Shown here: positions 24,875-35,921 of the stretch, in pieces
How the letters are laid out: the number at the start of each line of letters is the position of its first letter
How positions within the stretch are numbered: the first letter of the stretch is position 1
NCBI GenBank assembly: GCA_002412965.1
Contig: DHWB01000002.1
Span: 12,240 to 76,239 of the forward strand
DNA from: Desulfomicrobium sp. UBA5193
Lineage (GTDB): Bacteria > Desulfobacterota > Desulfovibrionia > Desulfovibrionales > Desulfomicrobiaceae
DNA: 64,000 bases
Direction of reading: 5' to 3'
Made by a program: the position numbers and the translations under genes
The notes under the pieces: generated by a model
What the model was told of the DNA's origin: nothing
The model's input: the letters and a program-made list of their open reading frames with translations, nothing else
Database searches by the model: none

Positions 24875-25921
24875 ATGACTGATCTCGTTTTCGTCGCCAC
24901 GAGCCAGGATGCCTTGTTTCAGGAAACCAGGGATCACCTGTCCACGCTCGGATACCGTAACTGCGCGCGCTTTTCCTCGGGCAAGGCGGCCGTGGAGTTC
25001 ATCAAATACAACCCGGCGCGGACCATCATAGTCGATACCGAGGTCGAAGACCTGAGCATGGCCGAATTCGTTGCGGCTCTACGCGAGGTCCGGCAAGCGG
25101 AATTTCTGCACATCCTGGTCATCTCCTCCGATCGCTCGGAAGGATTCGTGCTCGGCATCATCTCCGCAGGCTGCTCCGGCCTGGTTCTTCGCCCATATAC
25201 GCGCCCGGCCCTGGAAAAGCACATGCTCCAGTCCGAAAAGCTGGCCCCGGTCCGTGACGCCGACCGCGAGGCCGTGGACCAGGCCTCGACCATGATCGCC
25301 CAGGGCCGCTTCGAGGACGCCATCGGCGACCTGACCCTGGTGGTCAGCCAGGAGGACGAGCAGGCCAGCCAGTTTTTTTTCCGGGGCTGCCAGCACTTGG
25401 TCGAAAAAAAATGGTCTGATGCCATCCGCGCCTTCAATCAATCCCTGGAACGCAACCAGACCTTCATCAAAGCCTACGAAGGACTGGCCAAAGCCTACTT
25501 GGGCAAGAACGACATCGACCGTTACCGCTACTGCCTGCAAAAAGCCGCTGAAGAATACGCCAAGCTGAACAACTTCTCCAAGGTCAAGAAAATTTTCGTC
25601 GAAATCGTCAAGTATGACGTCAACGCACCCAATCCCTACAACACTCTCGGCATCAGGCTGCGCCAGGAAAAGCAATACAAGGAAGCTATTCAAGCCTATT
25701 TTCAGGCCATAGAGCTCAGCCCGAAGGACGAAAACATCCACTACAACATGGCCAAGGCCTACTACTGCGATGCGCAGCCAGCCAAGGCCCTGGAATGCAT
25801 CAGGCTCGCCCTGTCCCTGTCCCCGGAACACCTCGAAGCGCTCAAGATGTACCGCATGCTGACCGGCATATCCTGGGAAGACAACGCCAACGCCCCATTT
25901 CAGCCTCCACAGGGGACGTGA
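24875..25921 (+). CDS. Degenerate receiver-TPR protein
   Basis: About 348 residues. Residues 1-120 resemble a response-regulator receiver: an Asp is kept at the phosphorylation position (RTIIVDTEVED). However, the acidic pair after the first strand is gone (FVATSQ) and the usual Lys of KP is Arg (LRPYTRPAL), so phosphorylation is doubtful. From about residue 130 to 340 there are about five tetratricopeptide repeats (for example YNTLGIRLRQEKQYKEAIQAYFQAIELSPK), which bind protein partners. A start two codons earlier at 24869 is equally possible. It is co-oriented with the small zinc-finger-like gene downstream. The partner is unknown. Confidence 0.82.
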   Translation: MTDLVFVATSQDALFQETRDHLSTLGYRNCARFSSGKAAVEFIKYNPARTIIVDTEVEDLSMAEFVAALREVRQAEFLHILVISSDRSEGFVLGIISAGCSGLVLRPYTRPALEKHMLQSEKLAPVRDADREAVDQASTMIAQGRFEDAIGDLTLVVSQEDEQASQFFFRGCQHLVEKKWSDAIRAFNQSLERNQTFIKAYEGLAKAYLGKNDIDRYRYCLQKAAEEYAKLNNFSKVKKIFVEIVKYDVNAPNPYNTLGIRLRQEKQYKEAIQAYFQAIELSPKDENIHYNMAKAYYCDAQPAKALECIRLALSLSPEHLEALKMYRMLTGISWEDNANAPFQPPQGT

Positions 25922-25924
25922 GAC

Positions 25925-26128
25925 ATGGCCCAATTCAGCACCTGCTCCGTCTGCGGAAAGCTGGTCGACATCGACCAAGAATCCCATACTCTCTTTCACT
26001 GCCGCAATTTTCTGCTGCGCTCCTTTTATGGCGAAAAAAACGAACATCGCCGCGCACGCCTGCAGGAACGCATCGACGCCTTGAACGTCCGCATGCGCGT
26101 CAAGGGCAACAATCTGCTCGACACCTGA
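25925..26128 (+). CDS. Small protein with Cys/His cluster
   Basis: The 67-residue protein has a CSVCGK knuckle followed by HTLFHC about 14 residues on, a possible CxxC/HxxxxC metal site. A basic helical C-terminus (RRARLQERIDALNVRMRVKG) follows. It starts 4 bases after the receiver-TPR gene, so the two are probably one transcript. I do not recognise the family. A zinc-stabilised binding protein is a structural guess only. Confidence 0.6.
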   Translation: MAQFSTCSVCGKLVDIDQESHTLFHCRNFLLRSFYGEKNEHRRARLQERIDALNVRMRVKGNNLLDT

Positions 26129-26159
26129 CCGCTTTCACCCACGGCACGACCCTTCCCCC

Positions 26160-26864
26160 TCAACCCTTTCGAGCGGGCCAGGGCAGAGCGTGCAGTGGCC
26201 CGAGCGCCTCGATGGCGCGTTTGGTCTGCTCCTCCAGAAACATGGCCCCGATGGTCGGCGCACACGCATAAGCGAACAGTTCCCCGCCCAGGGAAAAACG
26301 CAGGGTATGCGCGTGCAGATACATGCGATCCGGCCAGTCCTGGACAAGCGGATGATAAAGCGCATCGCCGAGGATAGGCGCGCCCAGGCTCTTCATGGCC
26401 ACGCGCAGCTGGTGAGTGCGGCCGGTCAGGGGTTTCAAGGCAAAAAGGCGCAGCCCTGGACGCACGGGCCAGCTCAGAAACCGGGTTCGCGTCGGCCGCT
26501 CAATGGACCGCAGCAATTTCCAGCTGCCCCTACGTGAGCGGGCCATGTCGCCCTGGACGAAACCCTGTTTTTTGCGCGGGGCAAGATCCGACAGGGCGAG
26601 ATAGTATTTTTCAATGGCCCGCTCCCGGAAAAGCGCGGCCAGGGCGGCGGCGCAGTCCCGGTTCGTGGCCAGGAGGAGCAGGCCGGAGGTGGCCTTGTCC
26701 AGACGATGCACGGCAAATACCGCCTGCCCAAGCCAATCCCGCACCCTGCTGCACAGTCCCGGCTGGCCGTCGCAGTCGTGAAAATCAAGGCCCGGATCCT
26801 TGTTGACCACAAGAAATCCGGACCCCTCGCCTACAAGAGCAAAGCCGCGTTGGCTCATTTCCAT
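26160..26864 (-). CDS. RluA-family pseudouridine synthase
   Basis: The 234-residue protein has the RluA-type catalytic motif AVHRLDKATSGLLLLA, with the catalytic Asp in HRLD. It also has FLVVNKDPGL at the start and the GRTHQLRVAMKSLGAPILGD segment, in which RTHQLR contacts RNA. There is no S4 domain at the N-terminus. It converts a uridine in rRNA or tRNA to pseudouridine, and its size is that of TruC/RluA-type enzymes. Its start overlaps the end of the lipoprotein gene upstream by 10 bases. The target site cannot be assigned. Confidence 0.88.
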   Translation of the reverse strand: MEMSQRGFALVGEGSGFLVVNKDPGLDFHDCDGQPGLCSRVRDWLGQAVFAVHRLDKATSGLLLLATNRDCAAALAALFRERAIEKYYLALSDLAPRKKQGFVQGDMARSRRGSWKLLRSIERPTRTRFLSWPVRPGLRLFALKPLTGRTHQLRVAMKSLGAPILGDALYHPLVQDWPDRMYLHAHTLRFSLGGELFAYACAPTIGAMFLEEQTKRAIEALGPLHALPWPARKG

Positions 26865-27226
26865 TTCTTGTTCTTTTTCTTGCTCTGTCCCGGAGGATAC
26901 TTATGCCGGTGCTCGTCATATCGGGAATACGGCTCGGCATACTCCATTTCAATCATCACGGGCCCGTACAGGCGGGCTCGCAGATCACGCGGCAGGTACG
27001 TAGATCTGTGCCATCCCCCATCAAGATAGAAGTAGAACCTGCGGTCCAGATCAAAGTAGACCCCGGCATCCGGATAATACTGATACCGGTACTTGCTCCG
27101 ATAACCATGGGCGGGCGCATGGTCCGGCGGCCCCTGGCGGGGGTACGAGGGCGCTGCGGGCACAACGACGCAGCCCGGGATCATGGCGAGCATGACCACT
27201 ATCAACATCCACTGTTTAACACGCAT
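26855..27226 (-). CDS. Small Tyr/Arg-rich putative lipoprotein
   Basis: The 123-residue protein has a lipoprotein signal peptide ending in the lipobox MIPGC (Cys at about 19). The mature part is rich in Tyr, Arg, Pro and Asp (YRSKYRYQYYPDAGVYFDLDRRFYFYLDGGW) and ends in a Lys-rich tail. The YYPDxxVYFDxxRRxYFYLxxGxW pattern resembles small periplasmic proteins of unknown function. GGAGG precedes the start. It lies 12 bases after the NhaA-like gene and overlaps the pseudouridine synthase gene, so the three are probably one operon. Function unknown. Confidence 0.75.
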   Translation of the reverse strand: MRVKQWMLIVVMLAMIPGCVVVPAAPSYPRQGPPDHAPAHGYRSKYRYQYYPDAGVYFDLDRRFYFYLDGGWHRSTYLPRDLRARLYGPVMIEMEYAEPYSRYDEHRHKYPPGQSKKKNKKWK

Positions 27227-27237
27227 GAAGGCCTCCT

Positions 27238-28419
27238 TTATGATCGTTGCAAAACCTTGTTGCGTCGCCGGGCCAAAACATGGCGCAGAAAAAAGAACCC
27301 CGACAGAAGAGAAATCGCGCTTCCAGCCATGACCGCCAAACCGGCTCCTCCCAGGTTAACTCCCTCCGCAGCCACGACGCCGAGAAAAGAATTCACAGTG
27401 AAACCCGCTCCGCCGAGCAAAGCCGTCCCAAAGACTTCCTTCCAGCCGAGGCCCGGCGGCAGGGTACAAACCCTCATTCGCACGCCAATCCAGCACAGCA
27501 TGAAAATGCCGAGTGCCTTGGCCGGGAACAATCCCAGCATGATCCCCGGCACACCCGGTTCCATCATGGCGGTACTGGCATCGCTCAGGGAAAGACCGGC
27601 ATTGGCCAGGGCAAGCAATGGCAAGACAATACAACAGACCAAAGGTAGCAAGTCCTGTTCCAGCTCCAAAAGCGGAGAGCGATTCTGCTCACGATTTGTC
27701 GCGGGAATGAAAAAGGCAGACACAAGGCCAGCCAGCGCGGCATGCGCGGCTGACCCCGCCACCGCCACCCAAAGCACCGTGGCCGTGAACAGGTACAGGG
27801 AGATGGCCTCCATCCTGGCCAGATTCATGAGCACAAGAGCCGCGAGGCACGTCCCCGCCAGCGCCAGTTCGGACCAGGTGGGTTGTCCGGCCTGCGATCC
27901 GGCCAGAAGGACGACCGATCCGATGAAGGCGAACATGGACATGGAGGTCCAAAAAGCCTTCAACGCGCCCGGAACCCTCTCCCCCAGCCAGGACAAGACA
28001 GCCAGCCCAAGAGCCATGTCCATGCCCAGGGGGATGACCCACCTTGAGCCCCACTCCTGATCGACTCCGGCCAGACCGGCAAACACCGCGGCCGAGGCCA
28101 TCATCCCGCCGAGCGCCGCCAGAACGGGCAGACGCAACCTATCCGGACCCGTCAGTTCCCCGTCCAGCATGGCGCGCTTGCATTCAAGCCCCAACACTAA
28201 GAGAACCACGGTCATGCCGACCTGATTGATCCACACCAGAAGCGGCTTGCTCACGGTGGCGGAACCAAGAGAGATGCCCAGGAGAGGCTCGCGGGCCATA
28301 TCGTACCAGAACTTCAAGCCCGTATTCGCAGCTATCAGCGCAAGCGCGGCGGCGAGGAGAATCAGCATCCCGGCCACGGACTGCCAGCGCATGAAATTTT
28401 TAGAACCTGTCGATATCAT
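27238..28419 (-). CDS. NhaA-family membrane protein lacking the Asp163-Asp164 pair
   Basis: The 393-residue protein aligns end to end with E. coli NhaA (388 residues): LVLGLECKRAMLDGEL, IPLGMDMALGLAVLSWLGERVPGALK, LPLLALANAGLSL and PAKALGIFMLCW are all in place. Asp134 (E. coli Asp133) and Lys301 (Lys300) are kept. The residues aligned with the essential Asp163-Asp164 are Ala164-Phe165 (SMFAFIGSVV instead of IIDDLGAI). It therefore probably cannot perform the normal 2H+/Na+ exchange. The ATG at 28419 has AAGG upstream and matches the NhaA start. It is divergent from a cation ATPase gene. Confidence 0.88.
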   Translation of the reverse strand: MISTGSKNFMRWQSVAGMLILLAAALALIAANTGLKFWYDMAREPLLGISLGSATVSKPLLVWINQVGMTVVLLVLGLECKRAMLDGELTGPDRLRLPVLAALGGMMASAAVFAGLAGVDQEWGSRWVIPLGMDMALGLAVLSWLGERVPGALKAFWTSMSMFAFIGSVVLLAGSQAGQPTWSELALAGTCLAALVLMNLARMEAISLYLFTATVLWVAVAGSAAHAALAGLVSAFFIPATNREQNRSPLLELEQDLLPLVCCIVLPLLALANAGLSLSDASTAMMEPGVPGIMLGLFPAKALGIFMLCWIGVRMRVCTLPPGLGWKEVFGTALLGGAGFTVNSFLGVVAAEGVNLGGAGLAVMAGSAISLLSGFFFLRHVLARRRNKVLQRS

Positions 28420-28458
28420 GAACAAACCTTGATGGGTTGACGGTTGATGCAGTGTCTC

Positions 28459-28484
28459 GTCCGGCCGGACAAACCGGCCGGGAC
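28459..28484. promoter_or_regulatory. GC-rich hairpin between divergent nhaA-like and ATPase genes
   Basis: GTCCGGCCGG pairs with CCGGCCGGGAC (one bulged G) around ACAAA, in the 175-base gap shared by the two divergent transport genes. It lacks a T-run on either side, so it looks like a leader structure or operator rather than a terminator. No known riboswitch was recognised. Confidence 0.45.
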
Positions 28485-28594
28485 AAGAAGGAGGCATTTC
28501 CCCCTTCACGTCTTGAAGATTGCCATTATGTTCTCTAGTCAGTAAATACTTGTTTTTTCGACGACCAAACACAGCCCAGCCTAAGGAGCGCCGC

Positions 28595-31309
<2,715 letters not shown>

Positions 31310-31350
31310 ACCGACTCCTGGCCGCTTCAACCCGGTCCTTCAGCAAACGC

Positions 31351-31380
31351 CTGTCCGCCGCAACGAAAAGCGGCGGGCAG
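31351..31380 (+). terminator. Hairpin after the ATPase gene (weak terminator)
   Basis: CTGTCCGCCGC pairs with GCGGCGGGCAG (one G-U) around AACGAAAA, about 42 bases after the ATPase stop. No T-run follows, so it may act as an mRNA-stabilising hairpin or a factor-assisted terminator. Confidence 0.45.
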
Positions 31381-31452
31381 CACGCTTAAAGATTGACCCC
31401 GAAGCCTCCTTGGGTCACTAGTCCGGCTTTTACCAATGCCACGGGAGTATGC

Positions 31453-32754
31453 ATGAGCAAGACCTTCGGAATTATCGGCGCCGGACTGGCCGGGTGCGAG
31501 GCGGCCTGGCAGCTGGCCAGCGCAGGGTGCGATGTGGTGCTGTACGAAATGAAGCCGCAGCGCTTCTCCCCGGCGCACCAGAGCGAATACCTGGCCGAGC
31601 TGGTCTGTTCCAATTCCTTCCGCTCGGCGGAACCCGAAACCGGCATCGGTCTCCTGAAGCTTGAAATGGCGGAGCTCGGCAGCCTGGTCATGGATGTGGC
31701 CAAAGGCACGGAAGTTCCCGCCGGCAAGGCCCTGGCCGTGGACCGCGACCTCTTCTCCCGCGAGATGACCCGGCGCATCCTGGAGCATCCGCGCATCACG
31801 CTGGTGCGGCGGGAAATAGCCGCCCTTTCGGAACTGGAAGGGGAGGGACACGCGGCCCTGATCATCACCGCCGGCCCCCTGGCCAGCGACGCCCTGTCTG
31901 CGGACCTGGCCCGCATCGTCGGCCGGGACGCGCTGGCCTTCTACGACGCCATCGCCCCCATCGTGCTCACGGACTCCGTGGACATGAGCGTGGCTTTCTG
32001 GGCCTCGCGCTACGCCCCGGAAGAAAAGGATTACCTGAACTGCCCCATGAGTGAGGAAGAATACCTCGCGTTCGTGCGCGAGCTTGTGGCCGGGGAAAAG
32101 GTGGAGCCGAGGGAGTTCGAGAAGGAAATCCATTTCGAGGGCTGCCTGCCCATCGAGATCATGGCCGAACGCGGAGAGATGACCCTGTCTTTCGGGCCGC
32201 TCAAGCCCGTGGGCCTGATCGATCCGCGCACGGGCCGCCAGCCCTACGCGGTGATCCAGTTGCGCGCGGAAAACCTGGAAAAGACGGCCATGAACATGGT
32301 CGGGTTTCAGACAAAGCTCAAATACGGGGAACAGAAGCGCATTTTCGCCATGATTCCGGGCCTGGAGCAGGCCGAATTCCTGCGCCTGGGCAGCATTCAC
32401 CGCAACACCTATGTGCTGGCCCCGGAAGTGCTGACCCCGACCCTTGAGCTCCGGAACAGGCCCGGCTCCTATCTGGCCGGCCAGATCAGCGGCGTGGAAG
32501 GATATCTGGAGTCGGCGGCCACCGGCCTGTGGCTGGGACTTCATCTGGCGGGCAAGATCGACCTGCCCCCGCAGGAGACGGCCCTGGGCGCGCTGCTCGG
32601 CCACCTGCGCACCCCGGCCAAGCATTTTCAGCCCTCCAATGTCCACTTCGGACTCATGCCCGCCCTGAACAAGAAAGCGCCCAAGAAAAAGCGCAAGGAA
32701 CTCTACGCACAGAGGGCACGGGAAGTCTGGAAAATGTGGATCGAGCGAGAATAG
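31453..32754 (+). CDS. trmFO: Methylenetetrahydrofolate--tRNA-(uracil-5-)-methyltransferase TrmFO
   Basis: The 433-residue FAD protein opens with the GIIGAGLAGCEAAWQLA dinucleotide motif and has YEMKPQ and the CSNSFRS segment characteristic of TrmFO/Gid, with the Cys implicated in catalysis. The C-terminal GQISGVEGYLESAATGL contacts the flavin. TrmFO makes m5U54 in the T-loop of tRNA, using methylene-THF as carbon donor. GGGAG 5 bases upstream fixes the start at 31453; the frame is open 20 codons further up. It appears to be a single gene. Confidence 0.95.
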   Translation: MSKTFGIIGAGLAGCEAAWQLASAGCDVVLYEMKPQRFSPAHQSEYLAELVCSNSFRSAEPETGIGLLKLEMAELGSLVMDVAKGTEVPAGKALAVDRDLFSREMTRRILEHPRITLVRREIAALSELEGEGHAALIITAGPLASDALSADLARIVGRDALAFYDAIAPIVLTDSVDMSVAFWASRYAPEEKDYLNCPMSEEEYLAFVRELVAGEKVEPREFEKEIHFEGCLPIEIMAERGEMTLSFGPLKPVGLIDPRTGRQPYAVIQLRAENLEKTAMNMVGFQTKLKYGEQKRIFAMIPGLEQAEFLRLGSIHRNTYVLAPEVLTPTLELRNRPGSYLAGQISGVEGYLESAATGLWLGLHLAGKIDLPPQETALGALLGHLRTPAKHFQPSNVHFGLMPALNKKAPKKKRKELYAQRAREVWKMWIERE

Positions 32755-33062
32755 GGGATGCCTCCGGCGGGCGGGACACGTCCCACGGGGACGCATCCCC
32801 TGAACCCCTTTCATGGGGAATGGCTGGTGACACCACTGTGGACACGGCAAGATGGATTCCCGCCTTCGCGGGAATGACCTCGGGGCTTGGTCCTGTTTGT
32901 TCGTCATCCCCGTGAAGACGGGGATCCATCTTCGTGTTGCACCGCCGAAAGGCATAGCAGGCACGGCTTGCCACGCTGCGCTCGTAATGCCACTCCAAGA
33001 CATCATTGCGAGGAGTATTCGACGATGCAATCCATCCTTTTTTGATTTGAGTATAACCTTTT
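32755..33062. repeat. Intergenic cluster of three dispersed palindromic repeat types
   Basis: There is no gene in these 308 bases. At 32757-32773 is ATGCCTCCGGCGGGC, found inverted at about 45018-45033. At 32854-32879 and 32903-32928 are two head-to-head hairpins with cores ATTCCCGC/GCGGGAAT and ATCCCCGT/ACGGGGAT, the type also seen at 5041-5110 and 44816-44948. At 33003-33030 is ATTGCGAGGAG...GATGCAAT, a hairpin resembling a repeat common in related genomes. GACACCACTG at 32829-32838 matches the end sequence of the element at 5002-5131. Confidence 0.7.
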
Positions 33063-35195
33063 CTAGGCCTCCGGCACGGCCAGGTTCAGCAGCTGGCACA
33101 ATTCCACATGCACCCCACGGTTAGGCGCGGCCATGACCATATTCTGGACCTCCCACCAGTAAATGGAAAATCCGAGGCGGCGCGTGCGCGTGATCAGCTC
33201 GACCAGGGAGTGGGCATGCTCGGGCAGGGTCAGCGCCATCCCGGTGCCGTGCGCTTCGACCAGACGTTCCAGAAGCTGGCGCACACCCGCATTGGCGGCG
33301 AACCATCCGGTCAGGTAGGCCTGTATGTCCCTGGGCAGCTCATCGCCTTCGAAAAGCCAGTTCCAGACCATGCCGGGAATCTGCAGGGCCAGAAGCTCCT
33401 GGGGCTGTCGCTGCCCTTCGGTGAAATTCGCCAGCAAGGGCGACATCGCGCGGGCCAACTGGCAGGACAAGGCCAGCAGTTCACGCTCATGCTCCTTGGA
33501 GACCTGAAAGCCGAGCTCGGCCTTATGGCGGGAATGCGCCGTGAATTCAACCTGTTCAGGCAGCTCGACCACCAGCTCCTCCAGAGTCCGCGTCCAAAAA
33601 CAGCGCATCCGCGCACCTGACTCCGAATTCTCAAGCGCAAGCCGCAAACCCGGCCAGGCCATCTCCTGCCTGCCGCCCGCCGCCGGAAAATGACGCAGAT
33701 GCGCGCCCAGTTCTTCCAGAGACGGACGCCTGGTCGTGACCATGGACTCCCACAGCGCCGCCCCGTCCAAGTCATCGCGCATGTTGGACTGAGCTTCGGA
33801 CAGGATGCGCACCAGCCCGCCCTCGACATCCGGCCCCCCCGTGGCCTGCAGCAGATCCAGGGCGCGCCGGGCCGAGGTCAGGCCATTCAAGGGTTCAAGC
33901 CTCGCGATGTCGTCGAAAAACCAGGCGCAGCTCGAAAAGCTGGCCAGGGCCAGGCGCTGCATGAGCAGAAGCCGGCAGGCATCGGTGCGTTGCGCGGAGT
34001 CAAGGCCGGGCAGGCAGTGCCGGTCCAGAAAATCGACGAGACTTTCGCTGCCGGCCAGAGTCAGGCCGTATTCCAGCAAAGCCAGGGAAGAATCGAGAAA
34101 AAACGCGGGGCCGCGTTTGAAAAAATGCTCGTCGGCGTAGTATTTCAAATAATTGAGACTGCGTCGCAGGGGCCGCCGCCAATCCTGAATCCAGTCCGCG
34201 TGGCCGCCGTCGGAGCAACCGCAATGGGTTTTCCAGCGCTCCACGCCGTGCACGCAGCTCCAGGACGTGTTCTCATGGATGCGGGCCTCGTCCCTGGCCG
34301 GGTTGGCCGCGAGGTAGGCGGCGTAATTGGTCAACACGACATCATCGCGGCCCTCCTTGGCCTGCTGTATGACATAGGCCAGGGCCATTTCACCGAACAT
34401 GAAGTGATGCCCGTAGGACTCTCCGTCCGTTGCGATGTTGCGCAGGCCCTCGGAATACGAGCCGCCGAGCCGGGTCCAGAAATTTTCCCCGCTGCCCAGC
34501 AGCCGCTCGAAGGCCACGGCCCGGGAGACGGGACCGTCGTAAAAAAACACGGTTATGGACTTGCCTTGAGGGAGGCGGACCAGATAGGGGCGCGTGGTGT
34601 CGAGGCTGTCTTCGGTCACGGGACGAAATTCCGCGCCGTCCAGGGCGCGGACCGCCTGGGCCTGCCGGGGAGCCAGGATGGTGAAGCCGATGCCGGCCTC
34701 CGCGAGGGCCGCAAGCGTGGGAAGGTCCACGGCGGTCTCGGCCAGCCACATGCCTTCGGGAGCGCGGCCGAAACGAGTCCGGAAATCCTGGACAGCCCAG
34801 GCGATCTCCAGGTTCTTGTCCAGTTCCGTGGCCAAGGGCATGATGGCGTGATGATACACTTGGGCCAGGGCGTTGCCGTGCCCCAGACGCGTCAGGCTCT
34901 GCCGGTCCCCGTCAAGGACGCGCGTATACGTTTCAGGAGCGTGCAGTTCCATCCAGCGCAGGAGCGTGGGCCCGAAATTGAAGCTCATCCAGGCATAGCA
35001 ATTGACAAGCTCCTGAATCATGCCCATGCCGTCAAGCCTGCGCGCCCACGCCAGGGGAGCGTAGCATTCCCTGGTGATACGCGCGTTCCAGTCGTGCTCC
35101 GGGGCGGCGCTGCCCTCGGGCAGCACGTCTTCGAGCCAGGGATCAAGACGGGGCGGCTGATAAAAGTGGCCATGAATGCACAAGGCTTTGCTCAT
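33063..35195 (-). CDS. GH57-family glycoside hydrolase with DUF3536
   Basis: The 710-residue protein has GH57 motif 1 as HGHFYQPPR, the nucleophile region GMWLAETAVD (WxxE) and the acid/base region TDGESYGHHFMFGE, followed by a long helical C-terminal part of the DUF3536 type. GH57 enzymes are retaining amylases, amylopullulanases, branching enzymes or 4-alpha-glucanotransferases. DUF3536 members are uncharacterised but probably act on intracellular glycogen-like alpha-glucan. The start at 35195 has GGAG 5 bases upstream; a 21-codon extension is open. No glycogen genes are next to it. Confidence 0.85.
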   Translation of the reverse strand: MSKALCIHGHFYQPPRLDPWLEDVLPEGSAAPEHDWNARITRECYAPLAWARRLDGMGMIQELVNCYAWMSFNFGPTLLRWMELHAPETYTRVLDGDRQSLTRLGHGNALAQVYHHAIMPLATELDKNLEIAWAVQDFRTRFGRAPEGMWLAETAVDLPTLAALAEAGIGFTILAPRQAQAVRALDGAEFRPVTEDSLDTTRPYLVRLPQGKSITVFFYDGPVSRAVAFERLLGSGENFWTRLGGSYSEGLRNIATDGESYGHHFMFGEMALAYVIQQAKEGRDDVVLTNYAAYLAANPARDEARIHENTSWSCVHGVERWKTHCGCSDGGHADWIQDWRRPLRRSLNYLKYYADEHFFKRGPAFFLDSSLALLEYGLTLAGSESLVDFLDRHCLPGLDSAQRTDACRLLLMQRLALASFSSCAWFFDDIARLEPLNGLTSARRALDLLQATGGPDVEGGLVRILSEAQSNMRDDLDGAALWESMVTTRRPSLEELGAHLRHFPAAGGRQEMAWPGLRLALENSESGARMRCFWTRTLEELVVELPEQVEFTAHSRHKAELGFQVSKEHERELLALSCQLARAMSPLLANFTEGQRQPQELLALQIPGMVWNWLFEGDELPRDIQAYLTGWFAANAGVRQLLERLVEAHGTGMALTLPEHAHSLVELITRTRRLGFSIYWWEVQNMVMAAPNRGVHVELCQLLNLAVPEA

Positions 35196-35300
35196 ACGGG
35201 CTCCGAAAATTTCAGTGTGGATTTGATAGACCTTTAAACAAAACCAAGATGCCGTCAAAGCGCAAACCCGCGGGCGGCAGGGGAGGATGCCTTGGGATTC

Positions 35301-35921
35301 ATGTCAGCAAGCGTGGGACTTACCCGCTACCGCATTGTGGAGGAGGATATCCCTTCGTCCCTGTGGCACGAGGTGGAAGACCGGCTCAAGCGCAACTCGT
35401 TTCGGGATATCGACGCCAGCGCCGAGGAGCGCAGCTTCGGCTGGGTCTCCTTCGACAACATGCTCGATCCGGACTTCATCCTGTGCCCGCCGGAGAAAGG
35501 CCCGTACCTGACCTTCACCCTGCGCCTGGACACGCGCCGCGTACCTCCGGCGGTCATGAAGAAGCACTTCGCCGTGGCCGTGAACGAGGCCATGCGGGTC
35601 ATGCGTGATCAGGGCAAGAAATTTCTGACCAAGGAACAGAAGACCGAGATCCGCGAGCAGGTCGAGCTGCGGCTTCGCGCCCGGACCCTGCCCATCCCGG
35701 CCTGTTTCGACGTGGTCTGGGATTCGACCCGCCAGCTCGTCTATATCGCCTCCACCCAGTCCAAGCTCACGGAGCTCTTCGAGGAGCTCTTCACGCACAC
35801 CTTTGGCCTGCATCTGGAGCCTCTGACCCCGTATTTTCAGGCCTTGAACATCCTCGGCGCCGAGCGTCAGGCTGAGCTGGACGATTTTGAAGCGACCGTT
35901 TTCGCCCTGGGAGGTGCATGA
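35301..35921 (+). CDS. RdgC-like protein, N-terminal part
   Basis: A 206-residue protein resembling the first two thirds of E. coli RdgC: LTRYRIVEEDIPSSLWHEVEDRL at the start, FGWVSFDNML (RdgC has MGWVPP), a Lys-rich middle (KKFLTKEQKTEIREQVELRL, like the KKLKKTEKDSLKDEVLHSLL region) and LVYIASTQSKLTELFEELF (like LIMVDCASAKKAEDTLALL). RdgC forms a ring around DNA and restrains RecA. The ATG at 35301 is used; a TTG at 35292 with GGGAGG 5 bases upstream is a serious alternative. Its stop overlaps the next gene, which seems to carry the missing C-terminal part. Confidence 0.7.
   Translation: MSASVGLTRYRIVEEDIPSSLWHEVEDRLKRNSFRDIDASAEERSFGWVSFDNMLDPDFILCPPEKGPYLTFTLRLDTRRVPPAVMKKHFAVAVNEAMRVMRDQGKKFLTKEQKTEIREQVELRLRARTLPIPACFDVVWDSTRQLVYIASTQSKLTELFEELFTHTFGLHLEPLTPYFQALNILGAERQAELDDFEATVFALGGA

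Noticed and set aside
31327..33099. 590-codon minus-strand ORF opposite trmFO
   Set aside because: TrmFO is certain on the plus strand, and this ORF also crosses the repeat cluster at 32755-33062.
33690..35237. 515-codon plus-strand ORF opposite the GH57 gene
   Set aside because: It mirrors the GH57 gene, which has all family motifs; the antisense frame is open because of high third-position GC and shows no family sequence.
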